A stretch of DNA of 64,000 bases, from contig NTMA01000029.1 of the NCBI GenBank assembly GCA_002917075.1, positions 64,810 to 128,809 on the forward strand, read 5' to 3'. This document shows, one piece after another, positions 9,001 to 18,722 of this stretch. This stretch comes from Hawksworthiomyces lignivorus (taxonomy: Eukaryota; Ascomycota; Sordariomycetes; Ophiostomatales; Ophiostomataceae). Position numbers and translations under genes: made by a program. A model generated the notes under the pieces. The model was not told the DNA's origin, searched no databases, and was given only the letters and a program-made list of their open reading frames with translations. How positions within the stretch are numbered: the first letter of the stretch is position 1; the number at the start of each line of letters is the position of its first letter.

Positions 9001-11540
9001 ATGTATGGCCAGAACAAAACACCCCGAATCACACAACGTCAGCCACTGGCCTGTCTAGGTAACTAACATTGCCACTGAACAACAAAAGTGTGGCTATTCT
9101 AATTTATTCTCTGGTCAGAGTGCACTCGACGAAAAGTCAGGTGTGACAAACAAGCTCCATGCGCACGCTGCCTCCGTGCTGGTTTAGAATGTACGAGAGA
9201 AAAGGTGCTGGTCTCGAACATTGTTGCAAAGCATGGCGAAGAGCTGAGCTTCCTTCGATGGCTCGAAGTAAAATTAAAGAAACCTACAACTACCGTCCAT
9301 GACATTGCAGACGATATTCGCAAGAGAATAACCGCTCTGGAAGCTGGTGCGTCTGGACAGGGCGAGAAGCTCTCTCCCAGCACGCAACAGCAGGAACCGA
9401 CTTTAAAACGCCTCTTACCTGCCGAGGCACCAGAAAGTGAAGAAGACTCTAAATCTAGCAATCACACGTCAGAAAAAACCCCTGAATATGCTGCTACGAT
9501 CACTCTTGAGAGCTTAGTTTGGGGTCGTCATTATGGAGGCTGCTACCCCCACAGGCGTTGCAATTGCTCTAGATACCGGAGCTCCTCCGAGATGATCTCT
9601 ATCAGGAGTGATTTTTCTATGCCCATGTCAGCCCTCCCAAACACTGCTGGTTATGCTGCGGCACTTCCATCTGTCTCGGACTCCGCCAAGCTAGTGAGAT
9701 TTCACATAACCCATCTGGCATGGCACCATGGCATTTTGCACACACCTACGTTCCTCGAGCAGTGTGAGGAGTTTTGGAACACAAACACATGCCGGCATCC
9801 TTTGTGGTTGGCTCTTTATTTATCGGTTCTAAGTGTAGGTTTTTCTGCTAAGCGAGGTGTCTTGTTCGTCCTGATGCTAACTCGTCAGAGTACGGCATGG
9901 TCAATTCAGAATAGCACAAGGCTGCAAAATGAAGTGGGGATAGGTGAGCTTCTTTTGCAATCAAAGAGCACGAAAACTCGTTCTAACGCTGAGCAAAAAT
10001 CAAGTTGTGGCCGAGCATGAACCACGACAGCTCTTCGAGGCTATGGTGGAAACGCTCTATTCAGAGAGATTTCTCGAGACGCCATCGAGTAAGACTGCTC
10101 TGCCGTATTCTTACCGCAATTGTTCACTAACCTGCGCGCGAAATAGTGTATTCTGTTCAGGCTATTGTTCTCTCCACGGAAGTTGCCCATAACCTAGGCT
10201 TCAGTGACCTGAATGCCATTCTGATTGCGGCTGCCATCAGGCTCTCTCAATGTATGGGATTGCATAAGATTACTGAGCCTTCACCCTCGCAGAGTACCAG
10301 TCCCGACCAATGGTATGAAAAAATCGAAAGAGAAGTCGGAAAACGAGTGTGGTGCCAGCTTGTAATACAAGATCATTCTGGGTTATGCTTTACGGATTCC
10401 TACAGTATGTCTGAACAGCCTTCTGTCTGACAAACACTATTACCACAGGAAACTCACCTATGCAGATATCAATCCCAAACATTGCCTAACTGAGCTGCCG
10501 AAGAATTGCGACGATCATGACCTCGAGGAACTCGATAAAAGCGTTCCAACATTTACCTCGTACATTCGGACTCTTGCGCTGAGTAAGTAATCTCCAGTCG
10601 CTCTGTGATTTCAAATATCAATACTCACCAAAACAGTCGCAAATGTAGTGCCAACATTGTTTGCCGAACTCGGGCCACTATGGAGCCGGAAGCCCGTGCG
10701 CGAACAATACAGAGACGTGCTTAAGGGTGATCAAGATATGCGCCACATGATAGGTGATATTCCGTCCTTTTTGCTTCGAGGAGACATGTCAGAGCAAATG
10801 ATAGACAAGCCGTGGATTGATATAGCTCGTCGCAGTCTTGCCATCACTGCGGCTGAAAAGGTGACTTCGCTGCCATTCAGACACAGCTGGCCGTTCAAAA
10901 CTAACACAAATAGATCATACTGATTCATCGCCCTTTTCTTTTCCCGTCGTTTAAAACAGCATGGTATCCTCATACACGAGCAACATGTGTTAGCGCAGCT
11001 ACAACCATCGCTCGAGAGTACGCCAATATTGTTGCAGCCGATCACGTTTCCCTTTGGGAACACTCCGCCTACTGTGTTACCGCATCAATAATTCTGTGTC
11101 TTGAATTGCTGTATCCTGAACACAAAGCGACAGATACAGACACACGGGATCAGCCATCACCAGGCATTGATAAAAAGTTCTACGATCTCGTCAGCTCTAC
11201 GCGCGATTGTCTTGCCAGCCGACGAGGAGATATCATCGCAACACGTGGCGTTCGCTTAATTGATACGATGTTGTCAGTCGGTGGCTTTCCGGGATTCGAT
11301 CAGCCATCAGCAACACTCACGCCCACGGGACAGACTTGGGGCCGAGGAAATGCCCCTGACGTTCGGATGGACATTGAGGACATCGTGGCTCGGTTTTTGG
11401 GAGCAGACACAACAATGCCAGAGAATTCTGAGGAACGATGGCGACCCGTTTCAGGTGCCGAATTCCCTCTAGACGTAGATCTAGTAGGCGTTGACTTCGA
11501 TAGCTGGTTTGAGGGAGTTTTTAGGGCACAGGGTGGTTGA
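9001..11540 (+). CDS. Zn2Cys6 transcription factor with fungal-specific TF domain, eight exons
   Basis: Eight exons join in frame: 9001-9058, 9119-9834, 9889-9943, 10005-10088, 10147-10404, 10466-10582, 10637-10860, 10914-11540, giving 712 residues. The binuclear zinc cluster (residues about 18-43) is only complete across intron 1: CLEC is split, followed by TRRKVRC, DKQAPC, ARC and LRAGLEC, i.e. C-x2-C-x6-C-x5-C-x2-C-x6-C. The middle region matches the fungal-specific transcription factor domain (AIRLSQCMGLHKI, KRVWCQLVIQDH, TELPKNCDDHDLEEL, KIILIHRPFLFPSF). It should act as a nuclear DNA-binding regulator, probably on CGG-type sites. It sits at one end of a five-gene metabolic cluster and is its likely pathway-specific regulator (inference). 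Intron 5 has two possible acceptors; only the one ending at 10465 keeps the frame. Confidence 0.88.
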
Positions 11541-11676
11541 GCCGCCGTTTCTTCTAGCGTTTGACTAGTAAGAGAAAGATGAATACCATAAGGAGAATGA
11601 AACCTTTCCGAAATGAGACAAAAAAAAAATGAACAGATTAAACAGACTTCTAGATGTTCGTAGGGCATTGTCCGTA

Positions 11677-12681
11677 TTAGGGGTGACAAACTAAAAGAGT
11701 CTGCACCAAAGATTCCAAGAACCTCTCTGCATCTACGGCTTTAGCAGCCTTGATCTTAGGTACATCTGTCCACTGAAAATCTGCCCGCTCCCTCCGATCA
11801 ACAATAGTCTGACCAAGAGTCAGGCTGCTTTGCGTTTCCACCTCAACCTTAATCTCTTCGACCTCCACAAGCGAACGATCTATAGCAACAGCCACGGCAA
11901 GAGAGTCGATCAGGCAGCACCAAGACGCAAACTTCCTCGATTCGGTAAATCGCAACAGGCCACACAAGAACTTGGCAGCAGGGGACTTCGAAGCTGCTTC
12001 AGTCAGCGTCTGGCGGTGGCGTAACGAAAGTTCCATACTGGGAAGCGTGACGACATCCAAGCCGAGTGCAACCAGATTGAAGCCAGCACTGAAAACCAGA
12101 CGGGCTGCTTCTGGGTCGACATAGACATTCCATTCGCTGACAGGGTTGTCTCCAGTGGCTCTGACAGCACCAGCGGTGTTGAAGCCAAACGAACCGCCGA
12201 TGAAGATGACCTCGGCAACCTTCGCAGGCAAGTTCGGATCCTTGATCAAAGCCAGAGCAAGATTTGTCAAGGGGCCTAAGCAGAGGATAGTAAGACCTCT
12301 CGATCCCTCCTCAGACACAACGTCCGCGTACCGGTTCACCGTGTCGATCAGCAAGTCTGCGGCAAACTGCCCGTTCTCTTCTAGCCCTCCTGTTTCGACG
12401 AGTCCCAAATCTCCTAGGCCGTCAGAGCCATGGAAAAATGGATCCCGGGGGTATGGCCTTACCAGAGGCTTCAGCGGTCCACGAGCGACTGGGATGTGCC
12501 GCGCTTCAGGCGAGCTAGAAAGGTGGAGGATTCTGCGGGCGTTTAGCGAACATGTGTCCGATAGCAGATTGCCAGAAACGGTAGTAATGGCACGGATCCC
12601 GAGCGCATCGTGATTGAGAGCGTAAAGAATGGCGACAGAGTCGTCAATCCCTGGATCACAGTCGATCAAAACGTTCTTCAT
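11677..12681 (-). CDS. Inosine/uridine-preferring nucleoside hydrolase family protein
   Basis: A single exon of 334 residues, close to the usual family length of 310-350. The family hydrolyses the N-glycosidic bond of ribonucleosides, giving base and ribose. The Ca2+/ribose-binding signature is at the N-terminus (LIDCDPGIDDSVA, residues 5-17). A second signature (NPVSEWNVYVDPEAA) lies near residue 180. Near residue 259, where the family usually reads His-Asp-Pro-Leu-Ala, this protein reads Ile-Asp-Ser-Leu-Ala: the calcium-binding Asp is kept but the usual catalytic His is replaced. The enzyme may therefore use another proton donor, have an unusual substrate, or be weak. No signal peptide is seen, so it is probably cytosolic. 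It converges on the regulator gene (136 bases between stops) and diverges from the folate-type gene. Confidence 0.9.
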   Translation of the reverse strand: MKNVLIDCDPGIDDSVAILYALNHDALGIRAITTVSGNLLSDTCSLNARRILHLSSSPEARHIPVARGPLKPLVRPYPRDPFFHGSDGLGDLGLVETGGLEENGQFAADLLIDTVNRYADVVSEEGSRGLTILCLGPLTNLALALIKDPNLPAKVAEVIFIGGSFGFNTAGAVRATGDNPVSEWNVYVDPEAARLVFSAGFNLVALGLDVVTLPSMELSLRHRQTLTEAASKSPAAKFLCGLLRFTESRKFASWCCLIDSLAVAVAIDRSLVEVEEIKVEVETQSSLTLGQTIVDRRERADFQWTDVPKIKAAKAVDAERFLESLVQTLLVCHP

Positions 12682-13024
12682 TTTACAAAAATTGAAACCT
12701 TACGGAAATTCAAAATTCGAAGTGGTAGATTATTGCTGCTTTTAATTTGTGTTTGTCTACTTATGGTCGAGCTGTGTGCCCTGTCTATACCTGGATCCTT
12801 GGTTGGGTTTAAATTCTCGGCCGGCTTTTATATGCTCATCCGTGAGAGTCTACGTTATGATAAGAGACGGGTCTAAGACTTTTGTTCTTATTAGATGATT
12901 GCCTCATCAAAACTTAAACTCCTGCGGCGCAGATAAAGAAGCGAGCTATTATTTGTCATAATATAAATTCAATAGACTTCCGCTTCAACAGTATTTCTGT
13001 CAGAAGCAGGCAGCTATTTCCAAG
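12682..13024. promoter_or_regulatory. Divergent promoter between nucleoside hydrolase and cyclo-ligase-like genes
   Basis: This 343-base stretch carries both start regions, so the two genes may be co-regulated. It contains a CGGCCG core at about 12819-12824 and TATATG at about 12829. The CGG/CCG core could be a Zn2Cys6 site; this is inference only. Confidence 0.45.
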
Positions 13025-13780
13025 ATGGCCACACTAGCAGAAGGAAAAGCCGACGTTCGCAAGCGCATTTGGGAACAGCTTCTCAAAGTTGCCCGACCAG
13101 ATTCGCGCCACCATTTTGATTTCAGCAGCTATATTGCCGATTTTGACGGATCAGACCGAGCCACCGAGCGGCTCATCCAACTGCCAGCTTATACTAGCAG
13201 CAAGGTGATCTTCATCACACCCGACAACTGCCTCGAGGGACTGCGTCTCCAAGCCCTAAAGGATGGGAAAACGGTCTTGATCACTACGTATGCAATCCGG
13301 CGGGGATTCTGGGTCTTGGACCCGCAGCATATCGGCGCCGCCAACTTCGGATATGCCGCGATGCTAGATGGCATGGAACGCTTCGGGCAGCCAATGACGC
13401 TGGCGGACATCGTCGCCACGGGATGGTACATCCAGCTGATGGTTACTGGCACAGGCGCCATCAACCTTGACGGTGTCCGCTTTGGCAAAGGGCATGGGTT
13501 TTTTGACCTGGAATGGGCGATGCTGTACACTCTGGGCGTCATCAACCAAGAAACAACCGCGGTTGGGGTGGTTCACGACTGCCAGGTTCTGGAAGAAGAG
13601 CTGTATCCCGAGAAATTTGATACGGTCTGTGACTTCGTTGTGACGCCCACAAAGGTTATCGAGGTGCGTTGCGATGTTAAACCATCTTGTGGAATCTTGT
13701 GGCCGCTTCTGCAACCGGGGATGCTTGAAGACATCCCCCCATTGCAAGAGTTGAAAAAAATGAATATAGTGATAGCATAG
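13025..13780 (+). CDS. 5-formyltetrahydrofolate cyclo-ligase-like protein (MTHFSD type)
   Basis: A single exon of 251 residues. The fold family converts 5-formyl-THF to 5,10-methenyl-THF using ATP. The N-terminus has the typical substrate-side start (AEGKADVRKRIWEQLL). The mid-protein block NCLEGLRLQALKDGKTVLITTY and the glycine-rich ATP-binding signature (VRFGKGHGFFDLEWAM, near residue 155) match the MTHFSD-like branch, in which GKGxGFxDLE replaces the classical GxGxGYYDR. The RNA-binding domain of the animal MTHFSD proteins is absent. It is divergent from the nucleoside hydrolase. Whether it acts on a folate or on another substrate in this cluster cannot be told from sequence; the classical cyclo-ligase of the organism would be expected elsewhere in the genome. 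Confidence 0.82.
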   Translation: MATLAEGKADVRKRIWEQLLKVARPDSRHHFDFSSYIADFDGSDRATERLIQLPAYTSSKVIFITPDNCLEGLRLQALKDGKTVLITTYAIRRGFWVLDPQHIGAANFGYAAMLDGMERFGQPMTLADIVATGWYIQLMVTGTGAINLDGVRFGKGHGFFDLEWAMLYTLGVINQETTAVGVVHDCQVLEEELYPEKFDTVCDFVVTPTKVIEVRCDVKPSCGILWPLLQPGMLEDIPPLQELKKMNIVIA

Positions 13781-14070
13781 TCTAAGAAGAGATAATTGAA
13801 ATTCTGAAAAGATACGGACTGGGACCATTTCTTCTATATGTATGTAGTAAGTGTAGAGCGTTTTAGAGACTATAACGAATTTTACACTGAGCTTAGAATC
13901 ATACGTTAGGCTAATTAAAACGTTATGGTTGTGAAGCGGCGTGCATGCCAACTGCATATTCGTACATACTGGTGCTTCCGACAAGAAACTTGCTATTTAT
14001 GCCTCTTAAGCTGCACTAAATATAACAAAATTGGGTTGCTAGGGTTGCACCCTGTTTCTATTTTCATCCC

Positions 14071-15316
14071 CTAAGCTACTTTTGCTGCCTCGAGTCTTTC
14101 AATCTCTTCCCATATCCATGGAGTGAGAGAAGAGCTGAAGTTGCGGCTGAATTTATTATTCAGATAATTATAACCTTCGTCGGGAACCCATTCCACAGCA
14201 AGCTTAGAATGAGAAGACTCCTCGATATCCCTAACTATAGGCCGTAGGGAATCAGGCATTGTTGTAACGAGACCGTTTTTGTACCAGCTGATTTTCAGTT
14301 AGTTTGGCGTGGAGCAAGAAGTAACAACGGTGCTTTTCTCAACAGGAGGGAAGGGGACTCACGCTGCGTAGTACACAATTGCAAGCATGATCCTGGTCTC
14401 ATCTGTAGGGTTTGGCATACCAGCATGCCTAAAGTCGTAAGAACAGAAACTGAGACGTGTGGAATAAGGCTGCCCAGCCACCGGGAGTTCTTTTGACTTA
14501 CCACAGACGCAAGTCTCGAAGAACGATAGACCCCTTTTTGATAGTTGGATAGCATGGCGGCCTAACTTTTCTTCTCTCGTCAAGCTTTTCCTCGGCAATC
14601 GATGGATCTCCATTTTTGACATGGCATTGGAGGTTGGTATTTTGAGTTCCCAGCCAGAGTTCTGTCGTGCCATTTTCGGGTCCGACATCGACGAGGCAGG
14701 TGTTATATGCAATACCAAACGCATGAGAAGGGTGCTCGCAAAGAATGTCGGCATGTACTAACTGGCGGTCTTTTGTGGCCAGGAGCGTGTTGGATCGGAT
14801 AAAATGGACTTCGGGATCCGGGCCGAGAACGCTAGAAATGATGCGGACACCGTGCTTGTTACCGTAGATCTCGGGGAAGAACCATTCTTAAGGTAGTATT
14901 CAGTAGCGGGCTCATACAGATATTGAAAAGCATGTAATAAAGAGAAGACACAAGTATACCTTTCTCAATAGGTGGGACTTGAGACAGGTTTCCACCTTTC
15001 GCAGCACCTTCATTTGAGGCGTCCACATTTAGGTGACTATAGATTTTAGCATTCTAGTAGCCAAAAAGAATCCTGAAAAAATGACTTACTTATACTGTAC
15101 ACCTTGGCCACTTCCTAGCAGCTTTTTTGTGTCTTGGAGCATTCTGACATTGAGCCTATCAATAATCGCGACGTCTATAGCATTTTCTATAACGACCAGT
15201 CCGTCCGCAAAAAAAGCCTCAACAGCATCGTAGAGCTTTTTGTCGCTCATTACGCCGCTGTCGCGCTCATCGTCTGTGAGCCTTAGGATCTTTGGCCCGT
15301 CCATGGATGCTGCCAT
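14071..15316 (-). CDS. Phytanoyl-CoA dioxygenase (PhyH) family protein, five exons
   Basis: Exons on the minus strand are 15316-15090, 15036-14960, 14886-14502, 14428-14363 and 14287-14071, all in frame, giving 323 residues. PhyH enzymes are Fe(II)/2-oxoglutarate oxygenases that hydroxylate or otherwise oxidise small molecules. The metal triad is visible: His and Asp in LVHADIL (about residue 155), and the distal His in LWHAGMPN, split by the third intron. The 2-oxoglutarate-binding Arg follows in DETRIMLAIVYY. The active site therefore looks complete. No targeting signal is clear. I start at the Met of MAASMDGPKI; the frame upstream to about 15373 has no ATG. It is divergent from the MFS transporter and convergent with the cyclo-ligase-like gene, and probably supplies an oxidation step in the same pathway (inference). 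Confidence 0.88.
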
Positions 15317-16013
15317 GTTTGCCGATTCAGACGAAGCACCGATGTTGTCAACGTGGTGAAAATTACCTAACAATGATCACAAGATACTATGTAGAGAAGA
15401 AAGTTGCATGCCCTTCAAACATTACCATTTAAGACGTCTATGCCTTTGTTTACAGATGCTAATAAATACGATTGCTTTATGATCCCTTGCCATCGGGTGA
15501 GATTGACGTCTCGTCCAGAATGTGGACCAGAACCGACACGTATAATTAGCAAATATATGGTGTTCTCTAGCACGGTTGGTACGTTAAATAGTTAGAATCA
15601 CGAGCTCATCTGTCTTATCGGACGGCCTAACCAACCCCGGCTGGCTTTTTGCTCGGGTCCGAAGCGTATCTCATCCGTTCGTTATGTCAGCATCTCCACC
15701 GGTTGAATTTGACATAATACAGCTTACAGAATAATATATACGTCGGGCCAGATAGCTATCTCACCCTTTAGAGCACCTTGATAAGATAGTTGCGAGACAC
15801 ACACTATCCCACCTATACGATAACACCGAATTCAGGTTCAATCACGATGGTCTCAGCAACACAGAGAGAGAGAACAAAAGCATATATAATGTACAAAACC
15901 TAGAAGTGAGAATGCACCTTACACTTTACAGTCTCGGATACAGAAATGCGACTCCCGACCGCCTTGAAAGCAAATAAAACTAGCCAATTGCCCTACCTCG
16001 ACACCTTGCCACA
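15317..16013. promoter_or_regulatory. Divergent promoter between dioxygenase and MFS transporter genes
   Basis: About 700 AT-rich bases contain both upstream regions. Several CGG/CCG triplets lie near 15619-15650 and 15680-15700, but I see no clean inverted CGG-Nx-CCG site to name as an operator. Confidence 0.4.
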
Positions 16014-17753
16014 ATGCCTGACAAAGGGGACATAATGATGGCCCTGGTCCTTTTTACTGCAGTCTTCAATGGCTGCACTCAGGGATATGACCAGAGCATG
16101 ATGAACAATCTCAACTTAGTGGACACTTATACCGAATGTGAGCTCAGGCATCGTGCATGCAATGCGGGATCTACTCACTAAATCGATTTAGATTTCAATT
16201 TGGATAGCAATTTGCTTGGCTTGAATGTCGCAATGATTAATGCGGGCTCCGTTGTCGCGGGTCTCTTTGCTGGTCAACTCTGTGACAGATGGGGTCGGAA
16301 AATGGGCGTCGCCGTCTCCGCTGCGATTACAATCGTCGCTGTTGCTATTCAGGGATCTGCCACCAAAGAGGCTCCTTTCCTGGTGGCGAGAGTCTTGCTA
16401 GGTATGGCCATTACCATCAACGGAACTGCTGCACCAGTCTGGGTGATGGAAATGGCGCACCCCGACAGGCGAGGCTTCCTCGGTGGAATGTACATGGCCG
16501 TGTGGTATTTCGCGGCAATTATTGTCTCCTGTATCTCACTGGGCACGTATCAATTTAATTCAACATGGGCGTGGCGAGGCCTGGTTGTTGTAAGTCCCCA
16601 CGCTATCGCCTACTAACCCGACACCTACTAACTACTCTCCAGGGCCAACTCGTGCCATCATTGTTCAGCTTATCTATTATTTACTGGATGCCGGAGAGCC
16701 CAAGATGGCTTCTTTCCAAAGACAGAGATGATGAGGCATTCAATCTGTTGGCGATGCTGCATGGCAAGGGAAACGCCGACGATGCACTCGTTCAAGCAGA
16801 ATACAACCAAATACGTGACACTCTTCATGCTGAGAGAATGGCTCCGAAGGGTTTCAAGTCACTGGTCTCCCCAAGTACAATTAAAAATAGTCCAATTTCC
16901 GGTGGGGTCTTCCAACTAATTCTTAGTTCACAGAAGCAAATCTTCGCCGATTTGGGATTGTTATTGCGCTGAATATTTTTGCCCAAGTCACGGGCAGCAA
17001 TATTGTTTCGTAAGTGTCTTTTGGTTGTAGGGATATCAATTTTTTTTTTTTTACTAATTTTTCAAGTTCATATTCTGGCCTCATGTTTGAAGGCGCGGGA
17101 ATCGATGATACACGCACCCAGATGATAATCAATATTGGAATCAACGTATTCTGCTTTTTATGTGCCGTCGGAGGTTCCTTCTCGATAGAGCGACTAGGGA
17201 GAAAGTCGTTGCTTTGTAAGTCTATGATCTGAACTGATAATTGAAGGAATAAATGCTCTAACGTCTTTCATCAGTTTGGGTGTCGTGTAGCATGGTCATA
17301 CTGTTGGTTGTTATTTGTATCTTGACGGCACTTTATGGCGACGGCTCAAACACTGCGGCTTCATACGCCAACATAGCAATGCTCTTCCTCTTCTCTGGGG
17401 CATATGCTTTTGCCTTCAACCCCCTCACGTTCGTCTATCCTACCGAGATTCTAAATTATACACAGCGAGCCAAGGGAATTGCCGTCGGGCAAATGGCTTG
17501 CTACGCCTTCGGATTTCTTAACCAATACACGACGCCGATTGCAATAGACAACATTGGCTGGAAATATTATGCTCTTAATGCTGCTTGGGACGTCTTAATC
17601 TGTATTATTATATGGTTCTGGTTTGTTGAGACGAAGGGACTGACTTTGGAAGAAGTGGATGAAATATTTAATGGTGCTGTATATATTGAGGGTGTACACA
17701 TTGGTGAACCTGGACCTTCAGCGTTGCGAATCAAGCAAAGGAACTTGAAATAG
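16014..17753 (+). CDS. MFS sugar-porter-type transporter, six exons
   Basis: Exons 16014-16137, 16192-16589, 16643-16901, 16934-17009, 17067-17215 and 17275-17753 join in frame to 494 residues, the usual size. Family motifs are present in order: GYDQSMM in the first helix, DRWGRK in the loop between helices 2 and 3, PESPRWL after helix 6, FAQVTGSNIV in helix 7, ERLGRKSLL in the loop between helices 8 and 9, PTEILNYTQRAKG near helix 10 and VETKGLTLEEVDEIF at the C-terminus. About twelve hydrophobic segments fit a plasma-membrane proton symporter. The substrate is not evident; in this cluster a nucleoside, sugar or glycosylated compound is a reasonable guess. Intron 3 is tiny (32 bases, donor GTGGGG) and is the least certain join. 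Confidence 0.88.
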
Positions 17754-18722
17754 AAACTAGAAAGGCGGATAGATATAATATAACTAAAAGAGTGAATAGA
17801 TATATTCAGTTTATATCTAAATAAACCTTAGCCAACTTTAACAGACGTTAATAGATATAATCAAAGAGGATGGAAGAGGAAGTTAACTTTAATTAATATT
17901 AATAGAACCTATAACCCTAGCTAAAAAGAATTCTATAGTTGTTACGGCAGTTTGAGGGTTTAGCACTGCACTATACAACAAAAAGATTGCTATCCAAGCA
18001 CTGGGCGCTTACATCCTCACACTAGCATATATCACCTTTGTGCCAGCGCGCTTCGTGACATATTCAGCAAAGCTTCGTTCTCCATACCTATATTAGGAGA
18101 TGGGATAACGAGTCTACAATAAATGTACTTTTTACCCTACGCTGCTTTATCCAGTGCTACTTAGTCCATACTACAGATATTAATACGACTTAGCCATAGG
18201 CCTACGTATCTCCAATGAGTGGGCTGTCTTTGCTGTTGTCAATCTTGTCAGCCTCGTTCTGGGATCCACCATAGACAGTGGTGGGGTCTTCTAGAGAGTG
18301 CTATCAACGCTCGCTGTGTCCGTGATGCACACTCCTTCTCACACTACACCCACTATACATGCAGAGCCGCCAAAAATTACAGTCACATTGTACTTTAATA
18401 ATTCCTGAAAATAAAAGAGAACCAATAAAAGCGTGTCGGTATTATCCGCCTCCGCGCCTCGCTCTCTGCGTGTGCCGTCCAGAGGATCCAATCACTGAAT
18501 CTGTCACTCTGCAGCACACCATGCCTGGCTGCTCACGTCAAGGCAAAGTCGCCGTGGTTGAATCTTTAGCTATCGCTTTCTTCCAAAATATGAATATTTA
18601 AGACTCCATTCTCAAATCTGCCGCGGGAAATTCCCATTTTTGCAAGACACCATTAGGCTGCTATTTTAATCTCTTATCGATGGGCCGTCTCGCAGCCTTG
18701 TCTCGATTTCTCATGTAGAGCA
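17754..18722. other. AT-rich, decayed intergenic stretch
   Basis: About 17760-17960 is strongly AT- and TA-rich with ATAGATATAAT-like words repeated, as expected for DNA worn by repeat-induced point mutation. No intact frame remains and I cannot identify the parent sequence. From about 18450 composition returns to normal as the promoter of the next gene. Confidence 0.5.

Noticed and set aside
10405..10500. Apparent frameshift in the Zn2Cys6 regulator
   Set aside because: It disappears when the acceptor at 10465 is used, so the gene is intact.
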